A stretch of 64,000 nt of DNA, from contig JAUBSN010000004.1 in the NCBI GenBank assembly GCA_036704825.1, forward strand, positions 1 to 64,000. The letters run 5' to 3'. Shown here piece after piece: positions 32,702-41,358 of this stretch (position 1 is its first letter; each line of letters opens with the position of its first letter). This DNA comes from Microcoleus sp036704825. GTDB taxonomy: Bacteria > Cyanobacteriota > Cyanobacteriia > Cyanobacteriales > Microcoleaceae. Below the pieces are notes generated by a model. That model worked only from the letters and a program-made list of their open reading frames with translations, was not told the DNA's origin and searched no databases. The position numbers and the translations under genes are program-made.

Positions 32702-35647
32702 CTACAAACTTTTACCTGTCAGCGCTGGGCGAGAATCTTTTTTGCGAAATTGCAAAGTGTTATTTTCGCAGTCGATCGCAATTGTATCGCCTTCGACAAA
32801 CGCATTTTCCAGAATTTTGTTTGCCAGCGGGTTTTCCAACTCCCGCTGGATGGCGCGTTTCAAGGGACGAGCACCGTAAACCGGGTCGTAACCGACATCT
32901 GTGATATGGTTTTTCGCCGCATCCGACAGTTCCAAAGTGATTTTTTGCTCTGCCAACAAACGCTCGATCCGCTTCACTTGAATGCTGACTATTTGCCGCA
33001 GTTCGACCTTGCTCAAAGTGTGGAACAAAATTGTCTCGTCAACCCGATTGAGAAATTCCGGCCGGAAGTGCGATCGCAGCGCTGCCATCACCCGTTTTAA
33101 CATCTGTTCGTACTCTTGGTCTGTCTCCCGTTCTTGAGCCAATACATTTTCATTTTCAGTCTTATTTTCAGTCTTGTTTTCACTCTTGGTTACAGTATCA
33201 ACATCAACTCGCTCGGCCGACACCTCAACAGTACCGTCGGCAGCCACTTTATAATCTGTCTTTTGACTTGACAAATCTTTCATTTCCTGCTTCCGAGCTG
33301 CAGGTTTCTTGACGGTTTTTTCCTTCTTAGTAAACACGTCTAAAATGTGGTCGCTGCCGATATTGCTAGTCATCACAATTACGGTATTTCTAAAGTCAAC
33401 CACTCGACCTTGAGAATCGGTAATTCTGCCGTCATCCAACACTTGCAGCAAAATGTTAAATACGTCGGCGTGCGCTTTTTCCACTTCGTCAAACAGCACT
33501 ACCGAATAAGGATGTCTCCGCACTGCTTCGGAAAGTTGTCCCCCTTCATCGTAACCGACATATCCGGGAGGAGCTCCTACCAACCGGGAAACGCTGTGCT
33601 TCTCCATGTATTCCGACATATCGATGCGGACGATCGCATCATCGCTGTCAAACAAAAACTCCGCCAACGCCCGCGCTAATTCAGTTTTTCCGACGCCTGT
33701 GGGGCCCATAAACAAGAAAGAGCCGATCGGCCTTCCGGGGTCTTTCATCCCCGCCCTAGCGCGCCGAATTGCCGCTGCCACGGCTGTTACAGCTTCCTCT
33801 TGACCGATAACTTTTTGGTGCAAGTGTTTTTCCAATTGCAGCAATTTTTGGCGTTCTGATTCTAACAACCGGTTAACCGGAATGCCAGTCCATTTAGCGA
33901 CAATTTCCGCAATGTCGCCCTCCGTAACTTTTTCCCGCAGCAGGGAAGAACCTTGAGCTTGCTGTTTCAAAAGTTCCGCTTCTTTGGCTTCGCGATCGCG
34001 CACCGCAGTTTCCAACTTGCCGTACTTTAACTGTGCGGCTTTATTCAAATCGTAAGCCCTTTCTGCTTGTTCGATTTGGACTCGCAATTGGTCTTCTTCT
34101 GCTTTCAATTTATTGATTGCATCCAACAACTGCTTTTCGCCCAACCACTGAGAGGACAATTTTTCCTGCTTGACTTTTAAGATGTCAATCTCAGATGTGA
34201 TGCGTTCGACGCGCAAGCCTAGCCCGGGGGCTAGAGCACCTTTTCCTTCGCCTTCGATCGACAATTTTTCCATTTCCAACTGCATCACCCGGCGGTCGAT
34301 TCCTTCCAATTCCACAGGTTTAGAAGTAATCTCCATTTTCAAGTGGGCGGCTGCTTCATCTACCAGGTCGATCGCCTTGTCCGGCAAAAAGCGATCGGAA
34401 ATATAGCGAAAAGACAAAGTTGCAGCAGCTACCAGGGCCGAATCAGTAATTTTTACCCCGTGGTGGCGTTCGTAACGGTCTTTCAATCCGCGCAAAATCG
34501 AAACAGTATCTTCAACGCTTGGTTCGCCGACAAATACTTGTTGAAAGCGGCGTTCCAGTGCAGGATCTTTTTCAATATTCTTGCGGAATTCGTCGAGAGT
34601 TGTAGCGCCGATGCAGCGCAATTCGCCTCTGGCTAACATCGGTTTTAACAAATTTCCCGCATCCATTCCCGAACCGGAACTGCCGCCGCCGCCAGTCCCG
34701 ACAACCGTGTGCAATTCGTCAATAAACAGGACTATTTGCCCGTCGGAATCGATAACTTCCCGCAGAACAGACCGCAACCGTTCTTCAAATTCGCCCCGGA
34801 ATTTTGCCCCAGCAATTAAACTGCCCATGTCGAGGCTGAATAGCTGGCGATTTTTCAAAGATTCGGGTACGTCGCCGTTGACAATTCGCTGGGCTAAACC
34901 TTCGGCGATCGCAGTTTTTCCGACTCCCGGATCGCCAATTAACACTGGATTGTTTTTTTGGCGGCGGGAAAGAACTTGTACCACGCGGCGGATTTCCTCG
35001 TCGCGGCCGATTACTGGGTCGAGTTTGCCGGCAATGGCTGCTTCTGTCAAATCGCGGCCGTACTTGCTGAGGGCGTCGGAGTTAACTTCGCCATCTTGGG
35101 CTTTGCCGTTGCTGCGGCTGCCTTTGGCCGTTTCGGAATTTTTTTCTTGGGCTTTAGCCGCGGCGCGGAAAGATTTGATTGCTTCTTCGAGTTTTGGTCG
35201 ATCGATCGTACCGGCTGGGGGTTTGCGATCGTAACCGGGGCGGCCCGGCGGCCCGTCGCCTTTTGTCAGCAACCTGCGGCCGACTCGTTCGTCTTCTACT
35301 AAGCCAATTAATAAATGTTCAACGGCGATAAAATTATCTTGCCAAGTCGCCCTGGTGGCCTCGGCAACATCTAACATCACTTCTAAGCCGCGGCCGAGGT
35401 ATAGTTGGTCAGCGTTGGCTACTCTGGGCTGTCGTTTGGCAAAACCATCTAACTGCTGGGCAAAGCGGGCGGCATCGACTCCAGCTTTGCTGAGAATGCT
35501 GTTGGCCTGACCTTGCTGTTCGAGAAGGGCGATGGCTAAATGTTCAACCTCTAGCTGCTGATTGGCAAAGCGGCGGGCTACATCCTGGGATTTGACAATC
35601 GCTTCCCAGGCTTGATCTGTAAATTTGCTAGGGTCTGTTGGCTGCAC
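32702..35647 (-). CDS. clpB: ClpB-type disaggregase (Hsp100) with an insert in NBD2
   Basis: ClpB threads aggregated proteins with DnaK. There are ~981 residues from GTG 35647, preceded by GAGG; a TTG at 35662 would add five residues. The N domain, NBD1 (GDPGVGKT, FIDELHTVVG), a coiled-coil middle domain and NBD2 (GPTGVGKTELARALAE, VVLFDEVEKAHADVFNILLQ) are all present. Two features are odd. The N-domain linker has extra PPGRPGYDRKPPAGT and NSETAKGSRSNGKAQD stretches. NBD2 has a ~73-residue charged insert between SNIGSDHILDVF and YEQMLKRVMAALRSHFRPEF. The product is cytosolic. Confidence 0.95.
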   Translation of the reverse strand: MQPTDPSKFTDQAWEAIVKSQDVARRFANQQLEVEHLAIALLEQQGQANSILSKAGVDAARFAQQLDGFAKRQPRVANADQLYLGRGLEVMLDVAEATRATWQDNFIAVEHLLIGLVEDERVGRRLLTKGDGPPGRPGYDRKPPAGTIDRPKLEEAIKSFRAAAKAQEKNSETAKGSRSNGKAQDGEVNSDALSKYGRDLTEAAIAGKLDPVIGRDEEIRRVVQVLSRRQKNNPVLIGDPGVGKTAIAEGLAQRIVNGDVPESLKNRQLFSLDMGSLIAGAKFRGEFEERLRSVLREVIDSDGQIVLFIDELHTVVGTGGGGSSGSGMDAGNLLKPMLARGELRCIGATTLDEFRKNIEKDPALERRFQQVFVGEPSVEDTVSILRGLKDRYERHHGVKITDSALVAAATLSFRYISDRFLPDKAIDLVDEAAAHLKMEITSKPVELEGIDRRVMQLEMEKLSIEGEGKGALAPGLGLRVERITSEIDILKVKQEKLSSQWLGEKQLLDAINKLKAEEDQLRVQIEQAERAYDLNKAAQLKYGKLETAVRDREAKEAELLKQQAQGSSLLREKVTEGDIAEIVAKWTGIPVNRLLESERQKLLQLEKHLHQKVIGQEEAVTAVAAAIRRARAGMKDPGRPIGSFLFMGPTGVGKTELARALAEFLFDSDDAIVRIDMSEYMEKHSVSRLVGAPPGYVGYDEGGQLSEAVRRHPYSVVLFDEVEKAHADVFNILLQVLDDGRITDSQGRVVDFRNTVIVMTSNIGSDHILDVFTKKEKTVKKPAARKQEMKDLSSQKTDYKVAADGTVEVSAERVDVDTVTKSENKTENKTENENVLAQERETDQEYEQMLKRVMAALRSHFRPEFLNRVDETILFHTLSKVELRQIVSIQVKRIERLLAEQKITLELSDAAKNHITDVGYDPVYGARPLKRAIQRELENPLANKILENAFVEGDTIAIDCENNTLQFRKKDSRPALTGKSL
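33112..33335 (-). other. charged insert in ClpB NBD2
   Basis: The segment encodes Lys/Glu-rich sequence with KKEKTVKKPAARKQEMKD and ENKTENKTENEN. The GAAAACAAGACTGAAAATAA-like tandem coding repeat hints at expansion by slippage. Confidence 0.6.
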
Positions 35648-35922
35648 GTTGGTTCCTCGCAATCAAGGGGATTCCTGTTGTTATCCGTTAATACATCGTC
35701 TCACAACCATCATAATCTTTAAACAGGATTGTGAATTTATGAGGGCGGTTAACTAGGGCGGAAGTTGTGGCCTAATTGGCCTCTTACAAAAGCTTACACT
35801 CCGCAATCCACCCCGAGTTTTGGTGAGTTTAGACCGACTCTGGCGATTCCCTTCGGGATAGGTTGGCTGGCGGTACTTATAAAAATGTTGCCACAAACAA
35901 GAATTTTTAGCTGCTGAGATAT

Positions 35923-37338
35923 ATGCTATTTCCGACTTACCAATTTCTCGTATTTTTCCTAATTATTTTTAGCGCGATCGTCTCTGTCAAACCCCAAGTC
36001 GAGTTGTATAAAATTGTCTTGTTAGTTTCCAGTTTATTATTTTATTCTTTTTGGAGTTTCGACTTTCTCTTGCTCCTCGTTTTCTGTACTGTCTGCAATT
36101 ATATCATTCTCCGGGTTCTCTGCAACGGTAAATATAAAAAAATTGCTTTCATCTCCGGCCTAATTGTCAACATTGCCTATCTCGGCATCTTTAAATATTG
36201 CAACTTTTTTGTAACTTCTTTATTTGAGGTACTGAACCAGCTACAAATTCCAGCCAACTTTCAAGTTGTGCAAATAATCGCCCCCGTCGGCGTGTCGTTC
36301 TACACTTTTAGAATAATTTCTCATTTAATCGACTGCTACCAGCAAAAAATCCCTTGTCCGAAATTCATAGACTATGCCACCTACATTACCTATTTTCCGC
36401 AAATTGCCTCCGGGCCAATCTCGCGAGCTCGCGAATTTTACTTGCAGCTAAATTCACCGAAAAAATACGACTATCAAATTGAAGAAGTTATAGTTTTGAT
36501 TTTGTCTGGACTCTTCAAAAAATACACTTTAGCCAGCTTTTTGTTTAACTTCACTGACTTGCCCTTCAAAGTCCCCCAGCAGTACAGCAGCATCGATTTA
36601 ATCCTCGCGGCAATTTCCTATTCCTGTTTAATTTACGTAGATTTCAGCGGCTATTCGGATTTAGCCAACGGCATCTCCTGTTTGCTGGGTTTTAAACCCA
36701 TTGCCAACTTTAATATGCCATACCGATCGCTCAGCTTGCAAGAATTTTGGAAAAGGTGGCACATCAGTCTTTCCGAGTGGCTGAGGGATTACCTTTACTT
36801 TCCCTTGGGCGGGAACAAATACGGCAAGTTGAGGAAGTACGTAAATTTACTGATGACAATGGCGATCGGCGGATTTTGGCACGGCGCAGGTTTAAACTTT
36901 ATTTTCTGGGGAGCAATTCACGGTTTAGGATTGATTGTCAACCATTTATGTAAAGATATCCCCCAAGCTATTCACTTTAAATTAGACTATGCCTTTCCCA
37001 GATTTGCTAAATTTTGCAGTTGGCTGCTAACATTTAGTTTTGTTACTTGTAGCTGGGTATTTTTCGGCACTCCCAACTGGGAAACTGCGGTGAGTTTTTT
37101 TGAAGGAATTGTCCATCCTGCCGTCGCAACTTTTCAATTTAACTTTTGGCAATTGTATTTAGTAATTGCAGTCATCGGCGCGATCAACTTCTGGGGCGAT
37201 CGCATCTCCCAACTATTGCAAACCGTATTGTCATTAAAAAACATTTTCTTTCGGGTTGTCTTAGTTTCGCTGCTCGTGTATACTATCTTGATGTTGGGGC
37301 CGAGTACCGTTCCGCCTTTTATTTACTTTAATTTCTAA
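35923..37338 (+). CDS. MBOAT-family O-acyltransferase (AlgI-like)
   Basis: This integral membrane enzyme moves acetyl groups across the membrane onto extracellular polysaccharide. Length is 471 residues with about ten membrane segments. Family motifs are visible: FPQIASGPISRAREF, VDFSGYSDLANGISCLLGF, MPYRSLSLQEFWKRWHISLS, WLRDYLYFPLGGNK, GGFWHGAGLNFIFWGAIHGL with the catalytic His. The SGNH protein gene begins 16 bp downstream, so the two form an operon. Confidence 0.93.
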   Translation: MLFPTYQFLVFFLIIFSAIVSVKPQVELYKIVLLVSSLLFYSFWSFDFLLLLVFCTVCNYIILRVLCNGKYKKIAFISGLIVNIAYLGIFKYCNFFVTSLFEVLNQLQIPANFQVVQIIAPVGVSFYTFRIISHLIDCYQQKIPCPKFIDYATYITYFPQIASGPISRAREFYLQLNSPKKYDYQIEEVIVLILSGLFKKYTLASFLFNFTDLPFKVPQQYSSIDLILAAISYSCLIYVDFSGYSDLANGISCLLGFKPIANFNMPYRSLSLQEFWKRWHISLSEWLRDYLYFPLGGNKYGKLRKYVNLLMTMAIGGFWHGAGLNFIFWGAIHGLGLIVNHLCKDIPQAIHFKLDYAFPRFAKFCSWLLTFSFVTCSWVFFGTPNWETAVSFFEGIVHPAVATFQFNFWQLYLVIAVIGAINFWGDRISQLLQTVLSLKNIFFRVVLVSLLVYTILMLGPSTVPPFIYFNF

Positions 37339-37354
37339 GTAATTTATCAGAAAT

Positions 37355-38344
37355 ATGAAAGACCGGGAAATTTTGCTGATTGTTACTTCTGTAATTCTCA
37401 CTTTAATATTTTCAAACTTATCATTATTTCTGAAAAGCTTTGCTTCAACTCCTTTCGCCAGCCCAGAAATTAAACAAGCCGCGCGCCTGATTAAAATAAA
37501 CGGTTTCCGAAAATCAGAACAAGATTTTTGGAGCAAAATTAAAGATATTAACTTCGATAGCCTCCCCAAAGAACCAGAAATTCCTCCTGTCAAAACCGAA
37601 ACAAAAGCGGCCGTTGAACCCCCAAAGCCTGCTAATGCTAAAAAACCAACCCCAGCTAAAAAACCAACCCCAGCTAAACCTAAACTGACCAGACCTTATC
37701 GCAGATTTTTATTTATTGGAGATTCCGTAATGTTCGACTTAGGAATTCAACTCCAGTACGCTCTTAAGAAAAAATACAATATCGCCGATACGAAAATTGA
37801 CTACAAGGTTTCGACCGGATTAAATCGGATAGATTATTATGACTGGTATGCCAGAACTCGCAAAATTATTAATGATTACCAGCCGGATGTAGTGATAGTT
37901 TTGTTCGGAACCAATGACCGTCAAAATATCATTGATTCTCAAGGAAAAGGCCGGGCGGTTATGACCCAAGAATGGCAAAAAGCTTATCAAGAAAGAGTTG
38001 AAAGATATGCCAATTTACTTAATTCGTCATCCGCGAGAAAAGTGTATTGGGTCGGTCAATCGATGCCTAACAAATCTTCGTATTTCAAACCTTTTACCGT
38101 CATGAACGATATTTATAAAACTGCCAGCAAATCTTCATCCAAAATCGAATTTATTTCAACTTGGGACACTTTTGCACAAGCCGGAAAATTTGTTCCAGTA
38201 GTTGCTAATAAATCGGGTAAGCGAGGCTATGTAAAAAATAATGACGGGTTGCACTTTACCTCCCACGGAGCTCAAATTATCAGCGACTTAATCGTTGACA
38301 AAATGGTAAGCGACCAAATCTTAAAAGTTCCGACAAAGAAATGA
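37355..38344 (+). CDS. membrane-anchored SGNH hydrolase (DUF459-like), partner of the MBOAT protein
   Basis: The protein has 329 residues. An N-terminal signal anchor (ILLIVTSVILTLIFSNLSLF) is followed by a Pro/Lys linker with tandem KKPTPA units, then an SGNH domain from ~residue 118: FLFIGDSVMFDLG (Ser block), VVIVLFGTNDRQN, and GLHFTSHGAQIISDLIVDKM (Asp/His block is DGLHFTSHG). It likely completes the acetyl transfer to a periplasmic or extracellular glycan. Confidence 0.88.
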   Translation: MKDREILLIVTSVILTLIFSNLSLFLKSFASTPFASPEIKQAARLIKINGFRKSEQDFWSKIKDINFDSLPKEPEIPPVKTETKAAVEPPKPANAKKPTPAKKPTPAKPKLTRPYRRFLFIGDSVMFDLGIQLQYALKKKYNIADTKIDYKVSTGLNRIDYYDWYARTRKIINDYQPDVVIVLFGTNDRQNIIDSQGKGRAVMTQEWQKAYQERVERYANLLNSSSARKVYWVGQSMPNKSSYFKPFTVMNDIYKTASKSSSKIEFISTWDTFAQAGKFVPVVANKSGKRGYVKNNDGLHFTSHGAQIISDLIVDKMVSDQILKVPTKK

Positions 38345-38620
38345 CTCTAGTAGGTTGGGTTTCGCGACCAAATCTAAAATTTGGACATTTGACCAATTAT
38401 TGCAAAACTATATATTTAGTTCGGGGCGCGCCTTTGCCTTGCTAAACCCGGTCGATCAGAAAAATCTGGGCTTTAGTTAGAAGAAATTTACTCGTGAAAC
38501 CGGGTTTATAACTCCCTATACGTCCAGGACTAATATTGACAAAAAGCCACAGTAAATGTAATGCTGAATTCAGCATCCAACAACAGCCTCTATATCTAAC
38601 AATTGTCATCGCGACAAATT
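38345..38620. other. short intergenic region
   Basis: It contains a GAAACCGGGTTTATAACTC copy of the interspersed repeat at ~38497 and no supported gene. Confidence 0.4.
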
Positions 38621-40396
38621 ATGACGAGCAATCTGTGGAAACTCGATCGCACTAACATTCCTGAGTCAATGGGGTGCAGCGGCACAGCGCTAATCTTCAC
38701 TCTCACTAAATATACTCAACCTTGGCAAAGAATAAATTTAGTTGAAAAAATCCTGCAACAGTGCGGTATCGAGCCTTTTGCTGAAGTTTTGGGCGTACCG
38801 AAAAGCGGAATATTCAGAGAAAATATACCGGAATCCGTCAGAAAACCGCATCCGAATTTGCTGTTTCGCGCTTTGGCAATTCAGGCGTTGGGGAAGGTGC
38901 CAGAGGGGCTGATATCAAGCGAGACAACGGCTAAAGCAAGGGATTTTAGCAAAAATCTGCTGGCGGCGTTAGAAGTGGAAGCGCGAGGGGGAGCAACTCC
39001 TTTAATTCGGTGGTCTGCGGCTGTTAGTATTAAGTCAATGTGGTTGGATGAAGCAGGGCAAGGGCAAGGCAAGGAAGGTACTGTCAATGTCACAATCAAT
39101 GCAGAAGAAATTGAGCGACGGGTTGTAGAAGAGCAAATTCAACTATTAGCAAGCAACCAATTTGCTTTGGGCGACAGCAGCAGAAATGACAGCCACAAGG
39201 AATATGAGAATTGTCTCGATTTTTGGGTGTACGGCCCTAGCTGGCTGCTGCCGAGCCTGCCAATGGATTGCGGCGAATATCTGTTTTGGCTCGATCGAGT
39301 ATTTGCTGCGATCGCACTTGCTGGCCCCTACAAATTGCATGGCGAAAACGATGCAGCGGTAACAAACTTTTTGGAAGTTGCGGAAAATAATTTTAATGAC
39401 TCGGACTTCTCCAAAATACTTGCCAAAATTTTTGATTTCCTGCATCACCCCGAAGCGAAAGTCAAAAATTTAGCTGTCCTTATTTTAGCACCCTACAAAG
39501 ACAAGCTTGACCGAAAATCGGCGCAGATTATGACAGCGCTCGTATATAAATTTAATGTAAAATATCAGCCTTTAGAATCCCTGACTCTTCCCGAAATCGA
39601 AGAGTACAAAGCGTCACTGTATTTCGGTAAAATGGAAATTGACGACTTGTATTGTGAGGCTTTGGCGCTGTGCGGCGATCGGGATGTCGAACTCGCAAGT
39701 TTGCTGTCAGCTAAACAAAGAGAATACCAACATACTCTAGAGGAGTATATCAACAATCTCAGCAAGTTAGTTAAGTCCATCATAAATTGCCAGAGCTTGT
39801 TAGATGCTAATAGGGAACTTTTGTGTTTGACTGTAGATCGGCTGGAAAAATGGGATTACACTCTAGACAATAAACTGGCGGTACACCGCAAAAAAATCCA
39901 AAATCTGAGCTTGGATAAAAGTACCTCCAAGCAGTGCATAAACCTTGACAACGAGCTCAATTCTATTAGAGATTCTTTGCAGTACACGTTGTATGAAGTG
40001 ACATCAAATATTAACAGCCAAATTAGAGAGTTAGAACTTTCTGCATCCAAAAATAGGAAGACGGCAACAGATATGTTTAAGTGGACGTGGCTCTTGTTCG
40101 CGGTGGGGTTTTCAGTAGGGCTGTTTTTTTATGTATCGAATTTAGTGATTAACTGGATATTCGGGGTCAGCTACACAAGCGAGTTTCTAGTTTATTGGAC
40201 TATTTTATTTAGTGTGATGGTGGTATTTTTGTTAGTATTAGCTGTATTCTTTTCGGTGCTCGCTGCTTTAGACAAGCGCCGAGAATCTAAATTAATTCCT
40301 CAATTTGATAGTTTAAGCCAAATAGGCAGCAGTTTTTCTATATTGTGGCAAAGGAGTTACTTGCAGCAGTTTGTACCGTCGGTGCGATCGCATTAA
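38621..40396 (+). CDS. hypothetical protein: HEAT-like, coiled coil, two C-terminal membrane helices
   Basis: The product has ~591 residues from ATG 38621. Residues 1-340 are soluble and helical, with pieces that resemble HEAT repeats (LLFRALAIQALGKVPEGLIS, FLHHPEAKVKNLAVLILAPY). Residues ~340-480 are rich in long charged helices. Two membrane segments follow: WTWLLFAVGFSVGLFFYVSN and FLVYWTILFSVMVVFLLVLA. The N terminus holds a short MTSNLWKLDRTNIPESMGCS. No family is recognised. It could be a membrane scaffold facing the cytosol. Confidence 0.65.
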   Translation: MTSNLWKLDRTNIPESMGCSGTALIFTLTKYTQPWQRINLVEKILQQCGIEPFAEVLGVPKSGIFRENIPESVRKPHPNLLFRALAIQALGKVPEGLISSETTAKARDFSKNLLAALEVEARGGATPLIRWSAAVSIKSMWLDEAGQGQGKEGTVNVTINAEEIERRVVEEQIQLLASNQFALGDSSRNDSHKEYENCLDFWVYGPSWLLPSLPMDCGEYLFWLDRVFAAIALAGPYKLHGENDAAVTNFLEVAENNFNDSDFSKILAKIFDFLHHPEAKVKNLAVLILAPYKDKLDRKSAQIMTALVYKFNVKYQPLESLTLPEIEEYKASLYFGKMEIDDLYCEALALCGDRDVELASLLSAKQREYQHTLEEYINNLSKLVKSIINCQSLLDANRELLCLTVDRLEKWDYTLDNKLAVHRKKIQNLSLDKSTSKQCINLDNELNSIRDSLQYTLYEVTSNINSQIRELELSASKNRKTATDMFKWTWLLFAVGFSVGLFFYVSNLVINWIFGVSYTSEFLVYWTILFSVMVVFLLVLAVFFSVLAALDKRRESKLIPQFDSLSQIGSSFSILWQRSYLQQFVPSVRSH

Positions 40397-40426
40397 AAGT
40401 GTTAAAAACCCCCTAAATCCCCCCAG

Positions 40427-40490
40427 TACGGTGCGTCAGAGAAAGAGTTTCAACTTAAATCAAAAAAAATTGTTTCTGACGCACCCTACC
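40427..40490. terminator. bidirectional terminator hairpin
   Basis: GGTGCGTCAGAGAAA (40430-40444) pairs with TTTCTGACGCACC (40473-40485), with one extra base. It lies between two convergent genes. The same GACGCACCCTAC word is common in interspersed repeats. Confidence 0.6.
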
Positions 40491-40508
40491 AGGACTAGAG
40501 GACGAACT

Positions 40509-40937
40509 CTAAGATGCGGTTGTTGCTGTTACTTTCTGGGTGTTGCTACCTTGATTTTTCAGTTGAATTAATTCAACTTTATATCCATCTGGGTCTTGCA
40601 CAAAAGCGATGACAGTGGAACCGTGCTTCATCGGGCCGGGTTCGCGAATAACTTTACCGCCGCGAGCTTTAATTTCTTCGCAAGTACCGTAAATGTCGTC
40701 AACGCCGATCGCAATATGACCGTAAGCATCTCCTAAATTGTACTCTTCGACGCCCCAGTTGTATGTTAATTCCAAAACTGTAGTGTCTGATTCGTCGCCG
40801 TAACCGACAAAAGCCAGAGTAAATTTACCGTCTGGATAGTCCTTTTGCCGCAGCAATTTCATGCCCAGAACCTCGGTGTAAAATTTGAGGGATTCTTCCA
40901 GGTTGCCGACTCGGAGCATCGTGTGTAGTAGTTGCAT
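40509..40937 (-). CDS. gloA: glyoxalase I (lactoylglutathione lyase)
   Basis: GloA turns the methylglyoxal-glutathione adduct into S-lactoylglutathione in the cytosol. The 142 residues carry the metal ligands and family signature: LLHTMLRVGNLEESLKFYTE (His5), TTVLELTYNWG (Glu56), YGHIAIGVDDIYGTCEEIK (His74) and AFVQDPDGYKVELIQ (Glu near 122). The last ~18 residues (NQGSNTQKVTATTAS) are a disordered tail. Single gene. Confidence 0.96.
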   Translation of the reverse strand: MQLLHTMLRVGNLEESLKFYTEVLGMKLLRQKDYPDGKFTLAFVGYGDESDTTVLELTYNWGVEEYNLGDAYGHIAIGVDDIYGTCEEIKARGGKVIREPGPMKHGSTVIAFVQDPDGYKVELIQLKNQGSNTQKVTATTAS

Positions 40938-41011
40938 TTAGCTCACTCCAAATTTTTTAAGCTTTCATCTATTTTAGCCATTTCTTGCTGGAAAAACCGC
41001 GACGGCCAAGT

Positions 41012-41248
41012 TTACCGGGTTTTAGCTTGCTTTTTACTGAACAAAAACCACCATAATTCTAAACCAATTAATGTCAATCCGCCTGCTGTTACGCCAATTT
41101 TTAAACTTAACGGCTGTTCGATATGCAGAAATTGAGCGGTTGAATTGGCAGGAGGGATTGATATTTGATTTGCTCGAACTCCCGATGCAATTCCGAGCAT
41201 AATTCCTAAACTTCCGAGGCTTCCTAAGATTTGACGTTGGTTCAACAT
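41012..41248 (-). CDS. small hypothetical membrane protein next to copA
   Basis: The protein has 78 residues. An N-terminal signal-like segment (ILGSLGSLGIMLGIASGVRA) is followed by ~25 residues facing outside and a C-terminal membrane helix (LKIGVTAGGLTLIGLELWWF) with a Lys/Arg end. It follows the copper ATPase gene on the same strand after a heptamer repeat tract. A role in metal handling is possible only by position. Confidence 0.55.
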   Translation of the reverse strand: MLNQRQILGSLGSLGIMLGIASGVRANQISIPPANSTAQFLHIEQPLSLKIGVTAGGLTLIGLELWWFLFSKKQAKTR

Positions 41249-41264
41249 TTTTTAAATTTATCCT

Positions 41265-41354
41265 ATGACTGTTGACTGTTGACTGTTGACTGTTGACTGT
41301 TGACTGATGACTGTTGACTGATGACTGATGACTGATGACTGATGACTGATGACT
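41265..41354. repeat. heptameric short tandem repeats (GACTGTT / GACTGAT)
   Basis: About twelve heptamers lie between the copper ATPase gene and the small membrane protein gene. They are of the STRR type as at 13598. Confidence 0.9.
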
Positions 41355-41358
41355 AAAT

